DNA of 64,000 nt. It comes from Chloroflexota bacterium (lineage in GTDB: Bacteria > Chloroflexota > Anaerolineae > Anaerolineales > Villigracilaceae). The position numbers and the translations under genes were made by a program. This document shows positions 1 to 8,776 of the stretch, in pieces. Location: positions 62,001 to 126,000 of the forward strand of contig JACPYX010000019.1 in NCBI GenBank assembly GCA_016195815.1, written 5' to 3'. Under the pieces are notes generated by a model. The model was not told the origin of the DNA. It was given only the letters and a program-made list of their open reading frames with translations, and did not search any database. Every line of letters starts with the position of its first letter. Position 1 is the first letter of the stretch.

Positions 1-192
1 GATTTGCGGCAACATGGCGGCCAAAGTCGCGGTGGCGAGAATCGTCGCGGAGCCGGTCTTCAGCGTCAGATACCAGACCAGCGCAAACTGGACCAGTTGA
101 CTGCCAAATAGTGAGAATGCCTGGCCCGTCCAAATGGTGAAGAAGCGGACGGCCCAATGTTCAGGAACGGGTTGCGGAGTTACATTTTCCAT
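1..192 (-). CDS. MFS transporter, N-terminal fragment
   Basis: Sixty-four codons of a minus-strand gene that runs off the left edge. The start ATG is at 192. The protein opens with MENVTPQPVPEHWAVRFF, followed by a hydrophobic helix containing WTGQAFSLFGSQLVQFALVW, the usual first membrane segment of MFS_3-type (macrolide/enterobactin exporter-like) major facilitators. It lies 23 bp downstream of etfA on the same strand, so it may be cotranscribed, although its function need not be related. The substrate cannot be told from the fragment. Confidence 0.7.
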   Translation of the reverse strand, partial: MENVTPQPVPEHWAVRFFTIWTGQAFSLFGSQLVQFALVWYLTLKTGSATILATATLAAMLPQI

Positions 193-215
193 TTTGTCAG
201 CAGGTCTTGAAAGCC

Positions 216-1235
216 TCACGCCTGTTTGCCCAACTTCTTCTTGAACGCCTCTGTTAACGCGGGGACGATTGCAAATAGATCGCCGACCACGCCGTAGCGC
301 GCTTGTTTGAAGATGGGCGCGTCGGCGTCTTTGTTGATGGCGACGACCAGTTTGGCATTTCTCATGCCGACCAGGTGCTGGATCGCGCCGGAGATGCCGC
401 AGGCGATGTAAAGATCGGGCGTAACGACTTTGCCGGTCTGGCCGACCTGATGCGAATATGGAATGTATCCGCCGTCAACGGCCGCGCGCGAAGCGCCGAC
501 CGCGCCGCCCAAAACGGACGCCAGTTCACCGACCAACTTGAAGCCTTGTTGCGCGCGCCAGAGTTCGGCTTGTTTTTCATCGAGACCCGCGGGCGGAGTC
601 AGCGACGGATTATTTGATACGCCGCGTCCGCCGGAGACGATGACGCCCGCGTCGCCCAAATTAACAACGGCCTCGGCCACAGTGTAACCTTCGACCGTCG
701 TCAGCGAATTTATTTTCGTTTCAACTTTCGTCGCGCCGCCGCTTTTCGACGCGTCTTGCGCGGGGCGGGGGAAGGCGCGCGCCCGCAACGTGGCAATGAC
801 AGGTTTGCCGGAGCAAACAGTTTTTTCCAACAGTTTGCCTTCGTAGATCGGGCGTGTTGCAATGAACTTATCGCCTTCGAGCGAAAGCGCGGTCACATCC
901 ACCAGCACGCCGGTGTTCAGATCAATGGCGGTCATCGCGGCGAGTTCACGCGTGCGCGCAGTTGTCGGAAACAGAATCAAATCAGGAGTCCGGGAAGAAG
1001 CGAGCGCGGATAAAGTGGAAGCAAAGGCTTCGGCGCGATAATCCGTCAAAGCGGAATCGTCCGCCAGCAAAACTTCGTCCGCGCCAAATTCAAAGGCGGT
1101 CTTTGTCAGCGCGTCGAGTCCCGAACCGAAGATCACGGCGCTGGCGCTTCCAAAACTTTTCGCAACGCCCAGCGCTTCCCATGAGGCAGGCTGAACCTCG
1201 CCTTTGAAGTGGTCGATGTAAACAAAAGTCTTCAT
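216..1235 (-). CDS. etfA: Electron transfer flavoprotein subunit alpha
   Basis: EtfA, 339 aa, the FAD-carrying subunit of the soluble electron transfer flavoprotein that accepts electrons from acyl-CoA dehydrogenases. The C-terminal FAD domain is intact: SGGRGVSN near residue 200, [20 protein letters not shown] near 247-266, then [17 protein letters not shown] and [11 protein letters not shown], all typical of the family. The N-terminal half is the adenine-nucleotide-hydrolase-like fold. Its ATG overlaps the stop of etfB by four bases (ATGA), so the pair is probably translationally coupled. An acyl-CoA dehydrogenase gene sits just upstream. Length is normal (310-340 aa). Confidence 0.97.
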   Translation of the reverse strand: MKTFVYIDHFKGEVQPASWEALGVAKSFGSASAVIFGSGLDALTKTAFEFGADEVLLADDSALTDYRAEAFASTLSALASSRTPDLILFPTTARTRELAAMTAIDLNTGVLVDVTALSLEGDKFIATRPIYEGKLLEKTVCSGKPVIATLRARAFPRPAQDASKSGGATKVETKINSLTTVEGYTVAEAVVNLGDAGVIVSGGRGVSNNPSLTPPAGLDEKQAELWRAQQGFKLVGELASVLGGAVGASRAAVDGGYIPYSHQVGQTGKVVTPDLYIACGISGAIQHLVGMRNAKLVVAINKDADAPIFKQARYGVVGDLFAIVPALTEAFKKKLGKQA

Positions 1236-2020
1236 AGAACTTTCTCCGCCAGAATTTTGTCGGCGAGTTTATCAGCGATCTCGGCGGGGCTTTCGCCCGT
1301 GATGATTTCGCAGGTCACGTTGCGGCTGGGCGGCGTGACGAGTTCGAGTCGGCTCGTGATTGGCGCGGGCGCGCTCAGGCCAATGTCGCTCAGCGGCCAA
1401 ACCGGGATGACCGCCTTCGACGCTTTGCGAATTCCCATGAATGACGGATAGCGCGGCTCGCCAATACTTTGGACAACGCTGATGACTGCGGGCAATTTTG
1501 CGCTGACAATTTGCCGGCCTTCTTCGATAACGCGCTCGACTTGGATCCCCTGCGGGGACGATGCGCTTCCATCCGCGACTTTGATCTGGCCGGCCAACCC
1601 GAGCATCGGCCACCCGAGAACGCGCGCCGTTTGCGCGGCGGTGATGCCTGAGCCGTCGTCGAGAGTCTGGCGGCCAAACACAACCATGTCCGCGCCGCCG
1701 ATCTTGTTGATGGCGGCCGCCAGCAGGCGCGCCGCGCCGACGGTGTCGAGCGATGTCAGCGCCGGGTCAGAGACGAGGACGGCATCGTCCGCGCCCATGG
1801 CGAGCGCGTGTTTGAGCGCCTCCTTCGCGGACTCAGGCCCGATGCACAGCGCGGTGACGGTTCCACCGGACGCTTCCTTCTGCTGAAGCGCGCCTTCGAC
1901 CGCGTACTCGTCGAACGGGTTGATGACCAGCGGCGCGTCTCCCCACGATACCTGCCCGTTTTCGGCTTTAACTTTCGCTTCCGAGTCTGGGACTTGTTTG
2001 ATGCAGGCGATGATTTTCAA
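1232..2020 (-). CDS. etfB: Electron transfer flavoprotein subunit beta
   Basis: EtfB, 262 aa, the AMP-binding partner of EtfA. The EtfB signature is present (ADMVVFGRQTLDDGSG, then QTARVLGWP). I chose the TTG at 2020 as start: it follows an AGGAG by 8 bases and gives the usual N-terminus MKIIACIKQVPD with one extra Leu. An in-frame ATG 12 codons upstream (2056) would add residues encoded by a dispersed repeat and is less likely. It is followed directly by etfA with an ATGA overlap. Upstream is an acyl-CoA dehydrogenase gene, the probable electron donor. Confidence 0.95.
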   Translation of the reverse strand: MKIIACIKQVPDSEAKVKAENGQVSWGDAPLVINPFDEYAVEGALQQKEASGGTVTALCIGPESAKEALKHALAMGADDAVLVSDPALTSLDTVGAARLLAAAINKIGGADMVVFGRQTLDDGSGITAAQTARVLGWPMLGLAGQIKVADGSASSPQGIQVERVIEEGRQIVSAKLPAVISVVQSIGEPRYPSFMGIRKASKAVIPVWPLSDIGLSAPAPITSRLELVTPPSRNVTCEIITGESPAEIADKLADKILAEKVL

Positions 2021-2051
2021 TGTGTTTCTCCTGTAGAATTTCTTTTTGAAA

Positions 2052-2107
2052 CGCAAAGACGCGAAGTTTTAAAAATCTTTTCTTTGCGATCTTCGCGTGC
2101 TTTGCGG
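2052..2107. repeat. Palindromic dispersed repeat (CGCAAAGACGCGAAG type)
   Basis: The left arm CGCAAAGACGCGAAG (2052-2066) is nearly the reverse complement of CTTCGCGTGCTTTGCGG (2091-2107), separated by an A/T-rich loop. It fills the gap between the acyl-CoA dehydrogenase stop and etfB. Related CACAAAG/CACGAAG-type sequences occur near 43401, 47104 and 49880, so I read it as one member of an interspersed repeat family. It has no clear U-tract and is not a convincing terminator. Confidence 0.6.
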
Positions 2108-2115
2108 TGAATCAT

Positions 2116-3324
2116 TCATTTTTGCCAGTAGGACTCGTCGTAGGTGGGCAATTCACATCGCAAAGGTTTGTCGCTTCGCTCGCCCAAAGCGTAACCAGCC
2201 TGGATCAGCGTTTGAATTTCGCTGGATCCCTCGTAGATCATCGCGCCTTTGGAATTACGCAGATAACGCTCGACATCATATTCATCAGAATATCCGTACG
2301 CGCCGTGGATTTGGATGGCTTCGTTGGCCGCGCCGAAAGAGGCTTCCGTGGCGAACTTCTTTGAATAGGACGTTTCGCGCGTGCAGCGCTTTCCCAGATT
2401 TTTCAACCAGCCGACTTGATAATAAAGCAGGCGCGCGATTTCGTAATCCTGCGACATCCTGGCGATCTTTTCCTGAATGAGTTGATATTCGGCAATCGGC
2501 TTGCCAAACGTCTGACGAGTCTTGGCGTATTTCACGCTGGCTTCCAGTGAGGCGCGGATAATTCCCGTCGCGCCGGAGGCCACGGTGTAACGTCCGTGGT
2601 CGAAGCCGGACATGGTGATCTTGAATCCTTCGCCCTCTTCGCCGATGCGATTTACCACTGGCACTTTCACATCCTGGAAATTGATCCAGCCTGTTGCGCC
2701 CGCGCGCACGCCGAGCTTGCCGTGCAAGTCGCCGCGCGTCACACCCGGAGAATTCAAGTCAACGATGAAGGTCGAGAGTCCGTCTGAAGGCTTTCGGGTG
2801 GAGGGATTTGTTTTAACGGTGACCATCACCAGGTCCGCTTTGGAGGCGAGAGAGATCCACATCTTTTCGCCGTTGAGGATGTAGAAATCGCCGTCTCGTT
2901 TTGCAGACGTCCGCATCGCGGCCACATCTGACCCCATGCCGGGTTCGGTAAAAGCGCCGCACCCAATCTTTTCGCCTTTTGCCAATGGAATAAGAAATTT
3001 CTGCTTTTGTTCTTCGGTTCCCCATTGAAAAAGATTTATCGAACATAGCCCCGTGTGGACAGACATTGCCACGCGCAGGGACGTGTCCATGGCTTCAAGT
3101 TCCTCGCAGGCCAGGCCGAGCGAGAGATAGTCCATGCCCTGGCCGCCGTAACGGACGGGGAAGCACAGGCCGAGGATGCCGAGTTCGCCCATGCGTTTGA
3201 GCGCAAACGGAATCGGCTCCTGCTTGCGGTCATACTCTTTGATGACGGGGCCAATTTCCTTTTGAGCGAAATCGCGCACCATCTTTTGCGTCATCTGATG
3301 TTCGGGGGAGAGGGAAAAATCCAT
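2116..3324 (-). CDS. Acyl-CoA dehydrogenase
   Basis: FAD-dependent acyl-CoA dehydrogenase, 402 aa. Visible family features are the N-terminal helical domain, the beta-domain stretch FTEPGMGSDVAAMRT, NGEKMWIS, and the C-terminal IHGAYGYSDEYDVERYLR. The IYEGSSEIQ motif places the catalytic base Glu near residue 365. It oxidises an acyl-CoA to the enoyl-CoA and passes electrons to ETF, which fits etfBA immediately downstream. The C-terminus extends past the usual end (LRCELPTYDESYWQK). Chain-length specificity cannot be assigned; a glutaryl- or short-chain-type enzyme is possible. A TetR-type palindrome lies 51-68 bp upstream of the start. Confidence 0.93.
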   Translation of the reverse strand: MDFSLSPEHQMTQKMVRDFAQKEIGPVIKEYDRKQEPIPFALKRMGELGILGLCFPVRYGGQGMDYLSLGLACEELEAMDTSLRVAMSVHTGLCSINLFQWGTEEQKQKFLIPLAKGEKIGCGAFTEPGMGSDVAAMRTSAKRDGDFYILNGEKMWISLASKADLVMVTVKTNPSTRKPSDGLSTFIVDLNSPGVTRGDLHGKLGVRAGATGWINFQDVKVPVVNRIGEEGEGFKITMSGFDHGRYTVASGATGIIRASLEASVKYAKTRQTFGKPIAEYQLIQEKIARMSQDYEIARLLYYQVGWLKNLGKRCTRETSYSKKFATEASFGAANEAIQIHGAYGYSDEYDVERYLRNSKGAMIYEGSSEIQTLIQAGYALGERSDKPLRCELPTYDESYWQK

Positions 3325-3374
3325 GAACCGGCTCCGCGAAAAGATTTTTTGAATTATATCTCAAATTCCCGTTT

Positions 3375-3392
3375 CTACCGACCGTTCGGTAG
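3375..3392. promoter_or_regulatory. TetR-type palindromic operator upstream of acyl-CoA dehydrogenase
   Basis: CTACCGACCGTTCGGTAG is an 18-bp palindrome with 16 of 18 positions symmetric, 51 bp upstream of the acyl-CoA dehydrogenase ATG. The ACCGACCGNTCGGT core is a common operator form for TetR-family repressors, including those that govern acyl-CoA or phenylacetyl-CoA catabolism. No TetR gene is visible in the window, so the regulator would be encoded elsewhere. Confidence 0.6.
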
Positions 3393-3403
3393 GGACGATG
3401 GGC

Positions 3404-3441
3404 AATAAAAACGCCCGACGCGTATTTTCATTGCGCCGGGC
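3404..3441 (-). terminator. Rho-independent terminator after the 40-aa peptide gene
   Basis: On the minus strand GCCCGGCGC (3441-3433) pairs with GCGTCGGGC (3421-3413), allowing one G-U, around an 11-base loop. A TTTTTATT run follows (3411-3404). It lies 22 bp past the stop of the small gene and separates it from the acyl-CoA dehydrogenase operon. Confidence 0.8.
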
Positions 3442-3463
3442 TATGGAAGGTGGGTGTCGTCAA

Positions 3464-3586
3464 TCATGATTTTTTCTCAACACCCATGTTGCTCAATTCG
3501 TCCGGACTGATGTTCGAGACGAACAGGTCTGCGCTGGCTATGGCAAGAACCAGCAACAGGCTGAATGAAACGACGAGTATGAACAT
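3464..3586 (-). CDS. Small single-pass membrane protein (40 aa)
   Basis: A 40-residue ORF starting MFILVVSFSLLLVLAIASAD and ending NMGVEKKS: one hydrophobic segment (about residues 2-18) and a short acidic/basic tail. Support for translation is strong. A consensus AAAGGAG lies 6 bases before the ATG at 3586, and a clean terminator follows the stop, so this looks like an independent monocistronic gene. I do not recognise a family. It could be a membrane-complex accessory peptide or a type I toxin-like peptide; nothing in the context decides. Confidence 0.65.
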   Translation of the reverse strand: MFILVVSFSLLLVLAIASADLFVSNISPDELSNMGVEKKS

Positions 3587-3835
3587 TTGAACTCCTTTCT
3601 CTATGCTAATATAACGATTCTCGATTTGAAAAGATACATCCCCTAACAGTCCTGTTATGAAATTGACATACAGTAATGTCAGGTTTGAAATAGCGACGAC
3701 CGCGGGCGCGTTTTTGCTCCTCCGTATTTCTGACAGCATAGCCGATGATTTCGCGCGGATGAAAACGGCGCGTATAAATCGTGATTCCCCGCTCTGTTGA
3801 CAAAACAATCTTTTCGGATAAAATACTCTCCGCAA

Positions 3836-3919
3836 GCCGGAGTGGCGGAATTGGCAGACGCGCTACGTTCAGGGCGTAGTGGGAGTTCTCCCATGAGGGT
3901 TCAAATCCCTCCTTCGGCA
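3836..3919 (+). tRNA. tRNA-Leu (anticodon CAG)
   Basis: An 84-nt class II tRNA. The acceptor arm GCCGGAG pairs with CUUCGGC (one G-U), with discriminator A. The anticodon stem CUACG/CGUAG encloses loop UUCAGGG, giving anticodon CAG, which reads CUG. A long variable arm (GGGAG..CUCCC) and the T-arm GAGGG-UUCAAAU-CCCUC follow. The 3' CCA is not encoded: the next bases are CAC. Confidence 0.97.
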
Positions 3920-3945
3920 CACCGAAGCGCTGTGTGTTCACAGCC

Positions 3946-3971
3946 AGCCCGCTGAAAAGCGGGCTTTTTTT
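3946..3971 (+). terminator. Terminator of tRNA-Leu
   Basis: AGCCCGC - TGAAAA - GCGGGCT followed by seven T, a textbook intrinsic terminator 26 bp after the tRNA. It ends only 5 bp before the ATG of the next gene, so that gene either depends on readthrough or has a promoter inside the terminator. Confidence 0.9.
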
Positions 3972-3976
3972 ATCAA

Positions 3977-4978
3977 ATGGAAATGACTTCGCAACACTGG
4001 AATCGCCTTTGGAAAATTCTCAAACCCATTCTGGTTGTTGGGCTTCTGATTTCTTTTTTCTATTTCGTTCCCATTCAGGATATTCTGCGTTCACTCCAAT
4101 CGGCTGGCATTGGATTTTTCCTTGTTTCCATTTTTCTTTCCATCCCCGTCTTCTATCTTTCTGCGATAACGCTCTGGATCCTGACGCGCAAACAGCAAAT
4201 ACATTATTCCATTTGGGAACTTATCAAAATGAACCTGGTCATCAGGTTCTATTCGTTCTTTTCCCCGGCCTCTATCGTTGGTAGTGGAATGCGCTGGTAT
4301 CAACTTTCGAAAGGCGGCAAAGCCGCCGGCGCGCTTTCCGCGGTCGCTGTGGACCGCGCGCTGGACATCTTCATCGCCGTCCTGCTTGGATTATTTTGGT
4401 TTTTATCTGGCGTTCAAAAGGATGCTTTCAATCCTTTCGCTTTATTCCTTTTATTTGTGATCCTGGTCGTCGGCTGGTTCGCGCTGACTCATTGGAGTCC
4501 GAATGCCTCGCGATGGCTTGCTCAACAGGCTGAACAAGCGCCTCTTTCCTGGACCCGAAACCTGCTGCAGTTTTCGAGTCGTCTTTTCCAATCTTTGAGC
4601 GTCTACGCTTCGCTCTCCGCCGTCGAATTGACCATCCTGCTCGGCGCAAGCATCCTCTCGGAGTTGATCAATCTGCTGATACAAGTCTTTCTGGCTTTTT
4701 CATTGCATATTCCCATTTCATTTGTTGATCTGGGCTGGATGCGCTCATTGTTCTTTCTCGCATCGCTGGCTCCTTTCACACTCACTGGCGGAATTGGTCT
4801 GCGTGAGGTCACGGTTGTATTGGTGATGTCCGCTTTTGGCATTCCGCCGGAACTGGCCGGCGCATATTCCTTGCTTTCGTATGCCCGCACAGCCACGGTG
4901 AGCTTGATTGGCGGAGCGTTTGAGCTATTTGCGTTTTTGTTTCCAAAGATTAATCGAAACAGAGATCGCATTGTTTGA
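3977..4978 (+). CDS. Lysylphosphatidylglycerol synthase TM / YbhN-like membrane protein
   Basis: A 333-aa polytopic membrane protein with about eight hydrophobic helices. Hallmarks of the LPG_synthase_TM (UPF0104, flippase-like) family are the N-terminal KILKPILVVGLLISFFYF, the mid-protein FFSPASIVGSGMRWYQLSK and the later PFTLTGGIGLREVTVV (GGxGxRE). It lacks the C-terminal synthetase domain of MprF, so it is the stand-alone transmembrane form, presumably a lipid-handling protein. The start is uncertain: a second in-frame ATG is at 3983 and no Shine-Dalgarno is visible. The next gene begins within 8 bp of the stop. Confidence 0.85.
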   Translation: MEMTSQHWNRLWKILKPILVVGLLISFFYFVPIQDILRSLQSAGIGFFLVSIFLSIPVFYLSAITLWILTRKQQIHYSIWELIKMNLVIRFYSFFSPASIVGSGMRWYQLSKGGKAAGALSAVAVDRALDIFIAVLLGLFWFLSGVQKDAFNPFALFLLFVILVVGWFALTHWSPNASRWLAQQAEQAPLSWTRNLLQFSSRLFQSLSVYASLSAVELTILLGASILSELINLLIQVFLAFSLHIPISFVDLGWMRSLFFLASLAPFTLTGGIGLREVTVVLVMSAFGIPPELAGAYSLLSYARTATVSLIGGAFELFAFLFPKINRNRDRIV

Positions 4979-4986
4979 AAAATGAA

Positions 4987-6168
4987 ATGACCATTCTTCT
5001 CATCTCAACAATCCACCGTCACGCACCTCCCGAAGCGTGTTCAGGGTACTTGTACGTAGTCAACTCCGATTCTGATCAGGTACTCCGCCAAATTCCGGGC
5101 ATCGAACCGCCTTTTCGCGAGCAGGATCTAAACCCTCGCGGCGGAATGCGCGGTTTGCGCGGCATCAGCTTATATGGCGGAGAAATAGCCGTTGCGAATT
5201 ATTCTTCGATTGCTTGTTTTGATCGGCAATGGAATTTGACCAGAATCCTCACCAACCCGGTCTGCGCCGGTATCCATGATATTTCCCTGGAAGCAGACGG
5301 CGTTTGGGCGTCATCCAGCGCGAATGATCTTTTGTTGAAGCTGGATTTTCAGGGAAATATTACGGATTATTATTCTTTACGTGGTCAGCGGAAATTGCTC
5401 CGATCTCTGCAAATGGACACAGGTCCATTAAAATCTTCTGCACTGTCAGGCCGGATTGATTTCCGTGATCGTTCCAATTTCAACACCAAAACTTATGATC
5501 ATCTGCATATCAATAGCTTTGCCCAGACTCCAGACGGCGGCCTATTAATTTCTCTTGGCTGGATAGTAAACAGGCGGCTTGGATTCCTTCTGATGCTCAA
5601 GGCATGGCTTATTAGGATCCGTTTGTGGGATCATGTAATTTCCTTCAATCGCAAATTGCGAGTCTTGCTTGGCGTTCAGAAGCAAATGCTGACGGAACTT
5701 ATAGTTCGTCCAGTTCGAGGAAAATCCGCTTTGTTGCATTTTACCCGGCAGGGTAAAGCGGAAATCATGCTTTCTTTCCACGAAGCATTTGTCCCCAGCC
5801 ACTCTGTTTTTATTTTGAAAAACGGAATGGCGATCTACCTCTACACCACTCGAGGCGAGGTAATTCATTTTGATCCTAAAAATGGCAGGGTTCTTTCCAA
5901 GACACATGTCACCGAAGAATTTTTGCGGGGCGTGGCTGAATTGGGTAATGACCTGCTGGTTTTAGGGGCCGGCACAGATTTGCTCTTTTTTAATTTGCTT
6001 GAGCATCGTGTGGTGAAGCAAATTCATCTCTCGGATATGAAACCGGAAGCCATTTTTTCCATACAAACCCTGCCTTCAGACTTTGAACTGCCTCCCATAA
6101 ATCTGGCTGAAAAAGTGGGCAAAATTAGCGGTTATTACGGCAATAAAGTTGTTTTTTCGAGGGATTAA
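4987..6168 (+). CDS. Hypothetical propeller-like protein
   Basis: About 393 aa, no signal peptide, no family I can name with confidence. The sequence is rich in beta-strand-like blocks of propeller style (GLRGISLYGGEIAVANYSSI; GIHDISLEADGVWASSSAND; LLKLDFQGNITDYY), resembling 6-bladed NHL or TIGR03032-like propellers. HLHINSFAQTPDGGLLISLG in the middle is the type of motif seen where such proteins bind a ligand. I took the ATG at 4987, 8 bp past the upstream stop. A TTG at 4975 overlapping that stop (TTGA) is an alternative. It is probably cotranscribed with the flippase-like gene, so a role in envelope glycan or lipid processing is possible but unproven. Confidence 0.7.
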   Translation: MTILLISTIHRHAPPEACSGYLYVVNSDSDQVLRQIPGIEPPFREQDLNPRGGMRGLRGISLYGGEIAVANYSSIACFDRQWNLTRILTNPVCAGIHDISLEADGVWASSSANDLLLKLDFQGNITDYYSLRGQRKLLRSLQMDTGPLKSSALSGRIDFRDRSNFNTKTYDHLHINSFAQTPDGGLLISLGWIVNRRLGFLLMLKAWLIRIRLWDHVISFNRKLRVLLGVQKQMLTELIVRPVRGKSALLHFTRQGKAEIMLSFHEAFVPSHSVFILKNGMAIYLYTTRGEVIHFDPKNGRVLSKTHVTEEFLRGVAELGNDLLVLGAGTDLLFFNLLEHRVVKQIHLSDMKPEAIFSIQTLPSDFELPPINLAEKVGKISGYYGNKVVFSRD

Positions 6169-6180
6169 TTAAGGTATAAT
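6148..6180 (+). promoter_or_regulatory. Putative gyrA promoter
   Basis: A perfect TATAAT at 6175-6180 lies 92 bp upstream of the gyrA ATG, overlapping the end of the previous gene. The -35 region is poor (T-rich, about 6148-6157), so this rests mainly on the -10 box. Transcripts from here would include the terminator-like hairpin at 6214-6251. Confidence 0.4.
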
Positions 6181-6213
6181 CAGCTTACTATAAACAAGTG
6201 CTTCATCTAATGC

Positions 6214-6251
6214 GACACGAAGTCAACAAAACACCGTCTTCGTGTCTTTTT
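6214..6251 (+). terminator. Terminator-like hairpin in the gyrA leader
   Basis: GACACGAAG (6214-6222) and CTTCGTGTC (6238-6246) form a perfect 9-bp stem with a 15-base loop, followed by TTTTT. It sits between the only good -10 box and the gyrA start, 20 bp before the ATG. It can be the terminator of the upstream gene pair, an attenuator in the gyrA leader, or both. Confidence 0.6.
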
Positions 6252-6271
6252 ATGCCTGAATTAGGAAACCT

Positions 6272-8776
6272 ATGGACATTGGTACGGTTGAACAAGTAGA
6301 TATTGACGCCCAGATGCGCACCGCTTTTATAGATTACGCCATGAGCGTGATCGTGGCGCGCGCTCTGCCTGATGCCCGTGACGGTCTCAAGCCGGTCCAT
6401 CGCCGTATTTTATTTGCCATGCACGATATGGGCATCCGCGCCAATTCATCTTATAAAAAATCGGCCCGTATTGTCGGCGAAGTGCTCGGTAAATATCATC
6501 CGCACGGCGACGCGGCGGTTTACGAATCAATGGCGCGCATGGCGCAGGATTTTTCCATGCGTTATTTGCTTGTGGATGGACAAGGCAACTTCGGCTCGGT
6601 GGATGGGGATGCGCCCGCCGCCATGCGTTACACCGAAGCCCGCCTGCACAAAATGGCTGAGGAACTTCTTTCTGATATCGAGAAAGATACAGTTGATTTT
6701 GGCCCGAACTTTGATGATTCGCTGGAAGAGCCGCTTGTGCTTCCTGCGCGCCTGCCAAACCTGCTCCTGAACGGCGCCACAGGCATCGCCGTTGGTATGG
6801 CAACCAACATTCCGCCGCACAACCTGCGTGAACTGGTGGATGCAATCAACTACTTGATCGAAAACTACGAAACGATGGATGATATTCCGGTTGAGGAATT
6901 GATGAAGCGCGTCACCGGCCCGGATTTTCCAACGGGCGGCATCATCGTTGGCCGGGAAGGCATCGAGGCGGCTTACGGCACCGGCCGCGGACGTCTGGTT
7001 GTACGCGGCATGGCGCACATCGAGGAATCGAAGCCCGGACGGCACGAGATCATCATCACCGAAATCCCATATCAGATCAACAAATCCACGCTCATCGAGC
7101 GGATTGCCGAACTGGTGCGCGAAGACAAGATTGACATGATCTCGGACATGCGCGACGAATCTGACCAGCGCGGCATGAGCATTGTGATCGAGTTGAAGCG
7201 CGGCGCGCAGCCCAAAAAAGTATTGAACCAGCTTTATAAATACACTGCTTTGCAATCCACTTTTGCTGTGCAAATGCTGGCATTGGTGGATGGCGAACCG
7301 CGCACATTACCGCTCAAGCGCGCTTTGCAAATATTCATCGAGCATCGCCAGACGGTCATTGTCCGCCGTTCGAATTTCGAACTGGCAAAAGCACGCGCCC
7401 GCCAGCACATCCTCGATGGATATCTGATCGCGCTTTCAAACCTGGATGCAGTGATCAAGACCATCCGCGAGTCGCAGGATTCGGATGAGGCCAAGGCGAA
7501 TTTGATGCAGCGCTTTAAGTTCAGCGACCTGCAGGCGCAAGCTGTGCTCGATATGCAGCTGCGCCGCCTGGCTGCCCTCGAACGCTGGAAGATCGAGGAA
7601 GAACACAAACAAGTAAAAGAGCAGATTGATTATCTCGAAGATTTGCTGGCTCACCCGAAAAAGATTTTGGCGCTGATCCAGTCTGACCTGAAAGAGCTGG
7701 CCGAAAAATACGGCGACGACCGCCGAACGCGCATTGCATCCGACGCCAGTGAAGAATTGACCGAAGCCGATCTTGTTCAGGATGAGGCTGTCTTAATCAG
7801 TCTCACTGAGCGCGGCTATGTCAAACGTGTGGCCGCGTCCGCTTTCCGTTCGCAGAGTCGCGGGGGGCGCGGGGTGATGGGGCACACGACCAAGGAGGAG
7901 GATGAGATTGTTGCGCTCATCCCCGCTCGCAGTCTGGACTCGATGCTGTTCTTTTCCGACCGCGGCAAAGTCTATTCGGAAAAGGTCTACCAAATCCCGG
8001 ACGCTGACCGCGCCGCTAAAGGCATCCCGCTTGTTAATGTATTGTCGCTCGAACCGGATGAGCGTGTGACTGCCGCCATCGCGGTCTCCGACTTTTCCGC
8101 GCATGGATTTTGTATGCTTGCCACGGAGCGCGGCAGGGTCAAGCGCGTGAACATGGAGGAATTCGCGTCGGTTCGCCCCTCGGGTTTGATCGCCATGGCC
8201 CTGGACGACGGTGACCGTTTGGGTTGGGCGCGCCCGACCTCTGGCAAGGATGAAGTGATCTTTGTGACCGAGAAGGGGCAGGCATTGCGCTTCGACGAAA
8301 GCAAAGTCCGCTCGATGGGACGGCAGGCCGCGGGCGTACAGGGAATTCGTCTCAAAGAGGGAGACGCGGTTACCAGCATGGATGTTGTGGATAAAGATGC
8401 GTCGCTTTTGATCGTAACAACCGGCGGCTTTGGCAAACAAACGCCGTTGAAAGAATATGCGCCCAAGGGCCGCGCTACAAGCGGCATCGCTACGATTGAT
8501 CAGAAAGCCATCGGTGAAATTGGCAGGATTGCGGCGGCGCGCGTCGTTCAGAAAGACGATGATCTAACCATCATCACATCGAACGGCGTCACCCTGCGCT
8601 TGAAAGTAAAGGATGTCAAACAATCGGGGCGAGCCACGCGCGGTGTGCACTTGATCAAGCCGCAGGAAGGCGATTATGTGGCATCAGTGGCGCGCATCGC
8701 GGCGGAAGAATTGAAGAGGGCGGGAGCGCAAGTCAATGGGGAAGAAGTGGCGGAAGATCAGCCGAAGTTGATTTAG
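6272..8776 (+). CDS. gyrA: DNA gyrase subunit A
   Basis: GyrA, 834 aa, the DNA breakage-reunion subunit of type IIA topoisomerase. The catalytic tyrosine is Y120 in [11 protein letters not shown]. The quinolone-determining region reads [17 protein letters not shown]: Ala81 stands where E. coli has Ser83, and Glu85 where it has Asp87. The C-terminal propeller starts near residue 510 with a GyrA-box variant QSRGGRG (about 527-533), supporting gyrase over topoisomerase IV ParC. The start follows TAGGAAACCT. gyrB is not in the window. A strong terminator follows directly. Confidence 0.97.
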   Translation: MDIGTVEQVDIDAQMRTAFIDYAMSVIVARALPDARDGLKPVHRRILFAMHDMGIRANSSYKKSARIVGEVLGKYHPHGDAAVYESMARMAQDFSMRYLLVDGQGNFGSVDGDAPAAMRYTEARLHKMAEELLSDIEKDTVDFGPNFDDSLEEPLVLPARLPNLLLNGATGIAVGMATNIPPHNLRELVDAINYLIENYETMDDIPVEELMKRVTGPDFPTGGIIVGREGIEAAYGTGRGRLVVRGMAHIEESKPGRHEIIITEIPYQINKSTLIERIAELVREDKIDMISDMRDESDQRGMSIVIELKRGAQPKKVLNQLYKYTALQSTFAVQMLALVDGEPRTLPLKRALQIFIEHRQTVIVRRSNFELAKARARQHILDGYLIALSNLDAVIKTIRESQDSDEAKANLMQRFKFSDLQAQAVLDMQLRRLAALERWKIEEEHKQVKEQIDYLEDLLAHPKKILALIQSDLKELAEKYGDDRRTRIASDASEELTEADLVQDEAVLISLTERGYVKRVAASAFRSQSRGGRGVMGHTTKEEDEIVALIPARSLDSMLFFSDRGKVYSEKVYQIPDADRAAKGIPLVNVLSLEPDERVTAAIAVSDFSAHGFCMLATERGRVKRVNMEEFASVRPSGLIAMALDDGDRLGWARPTSGKDEVIFVTEKGQALRFDESKVRSMGRQAAGVQGIRLKEGDAVTSMDVVDKDASLLIVTTGGFGKQTPLKEYAPKGRATSGIATIDQKAIGEIGRIAAARVVQKDDDLTIITSNGVTLRLKVKDVKQSGRATRGVHLIKPQEGDYVASVARIAAEELKRAGAQVNGEEVAEDQPKLI

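Noticed and set aside
2021-2056. Twelve-residue N-terminal extension of EtfB from an ATG at 2056
   Set aside because: A good ribosome-binding site lies inside this stretch before the TTG at 2020, and EtfB proteins normally begin at MKI-type residues.
3606-3941. A 111-codon open frame on the minus strand covering the tRNA-Leu gene
   Set aside because: It reads antisense through the tRNA; the peptide (GFEPSWENSHYALNVARLP type) is a well-known spurious product of tRNA-Leu antisense frames.
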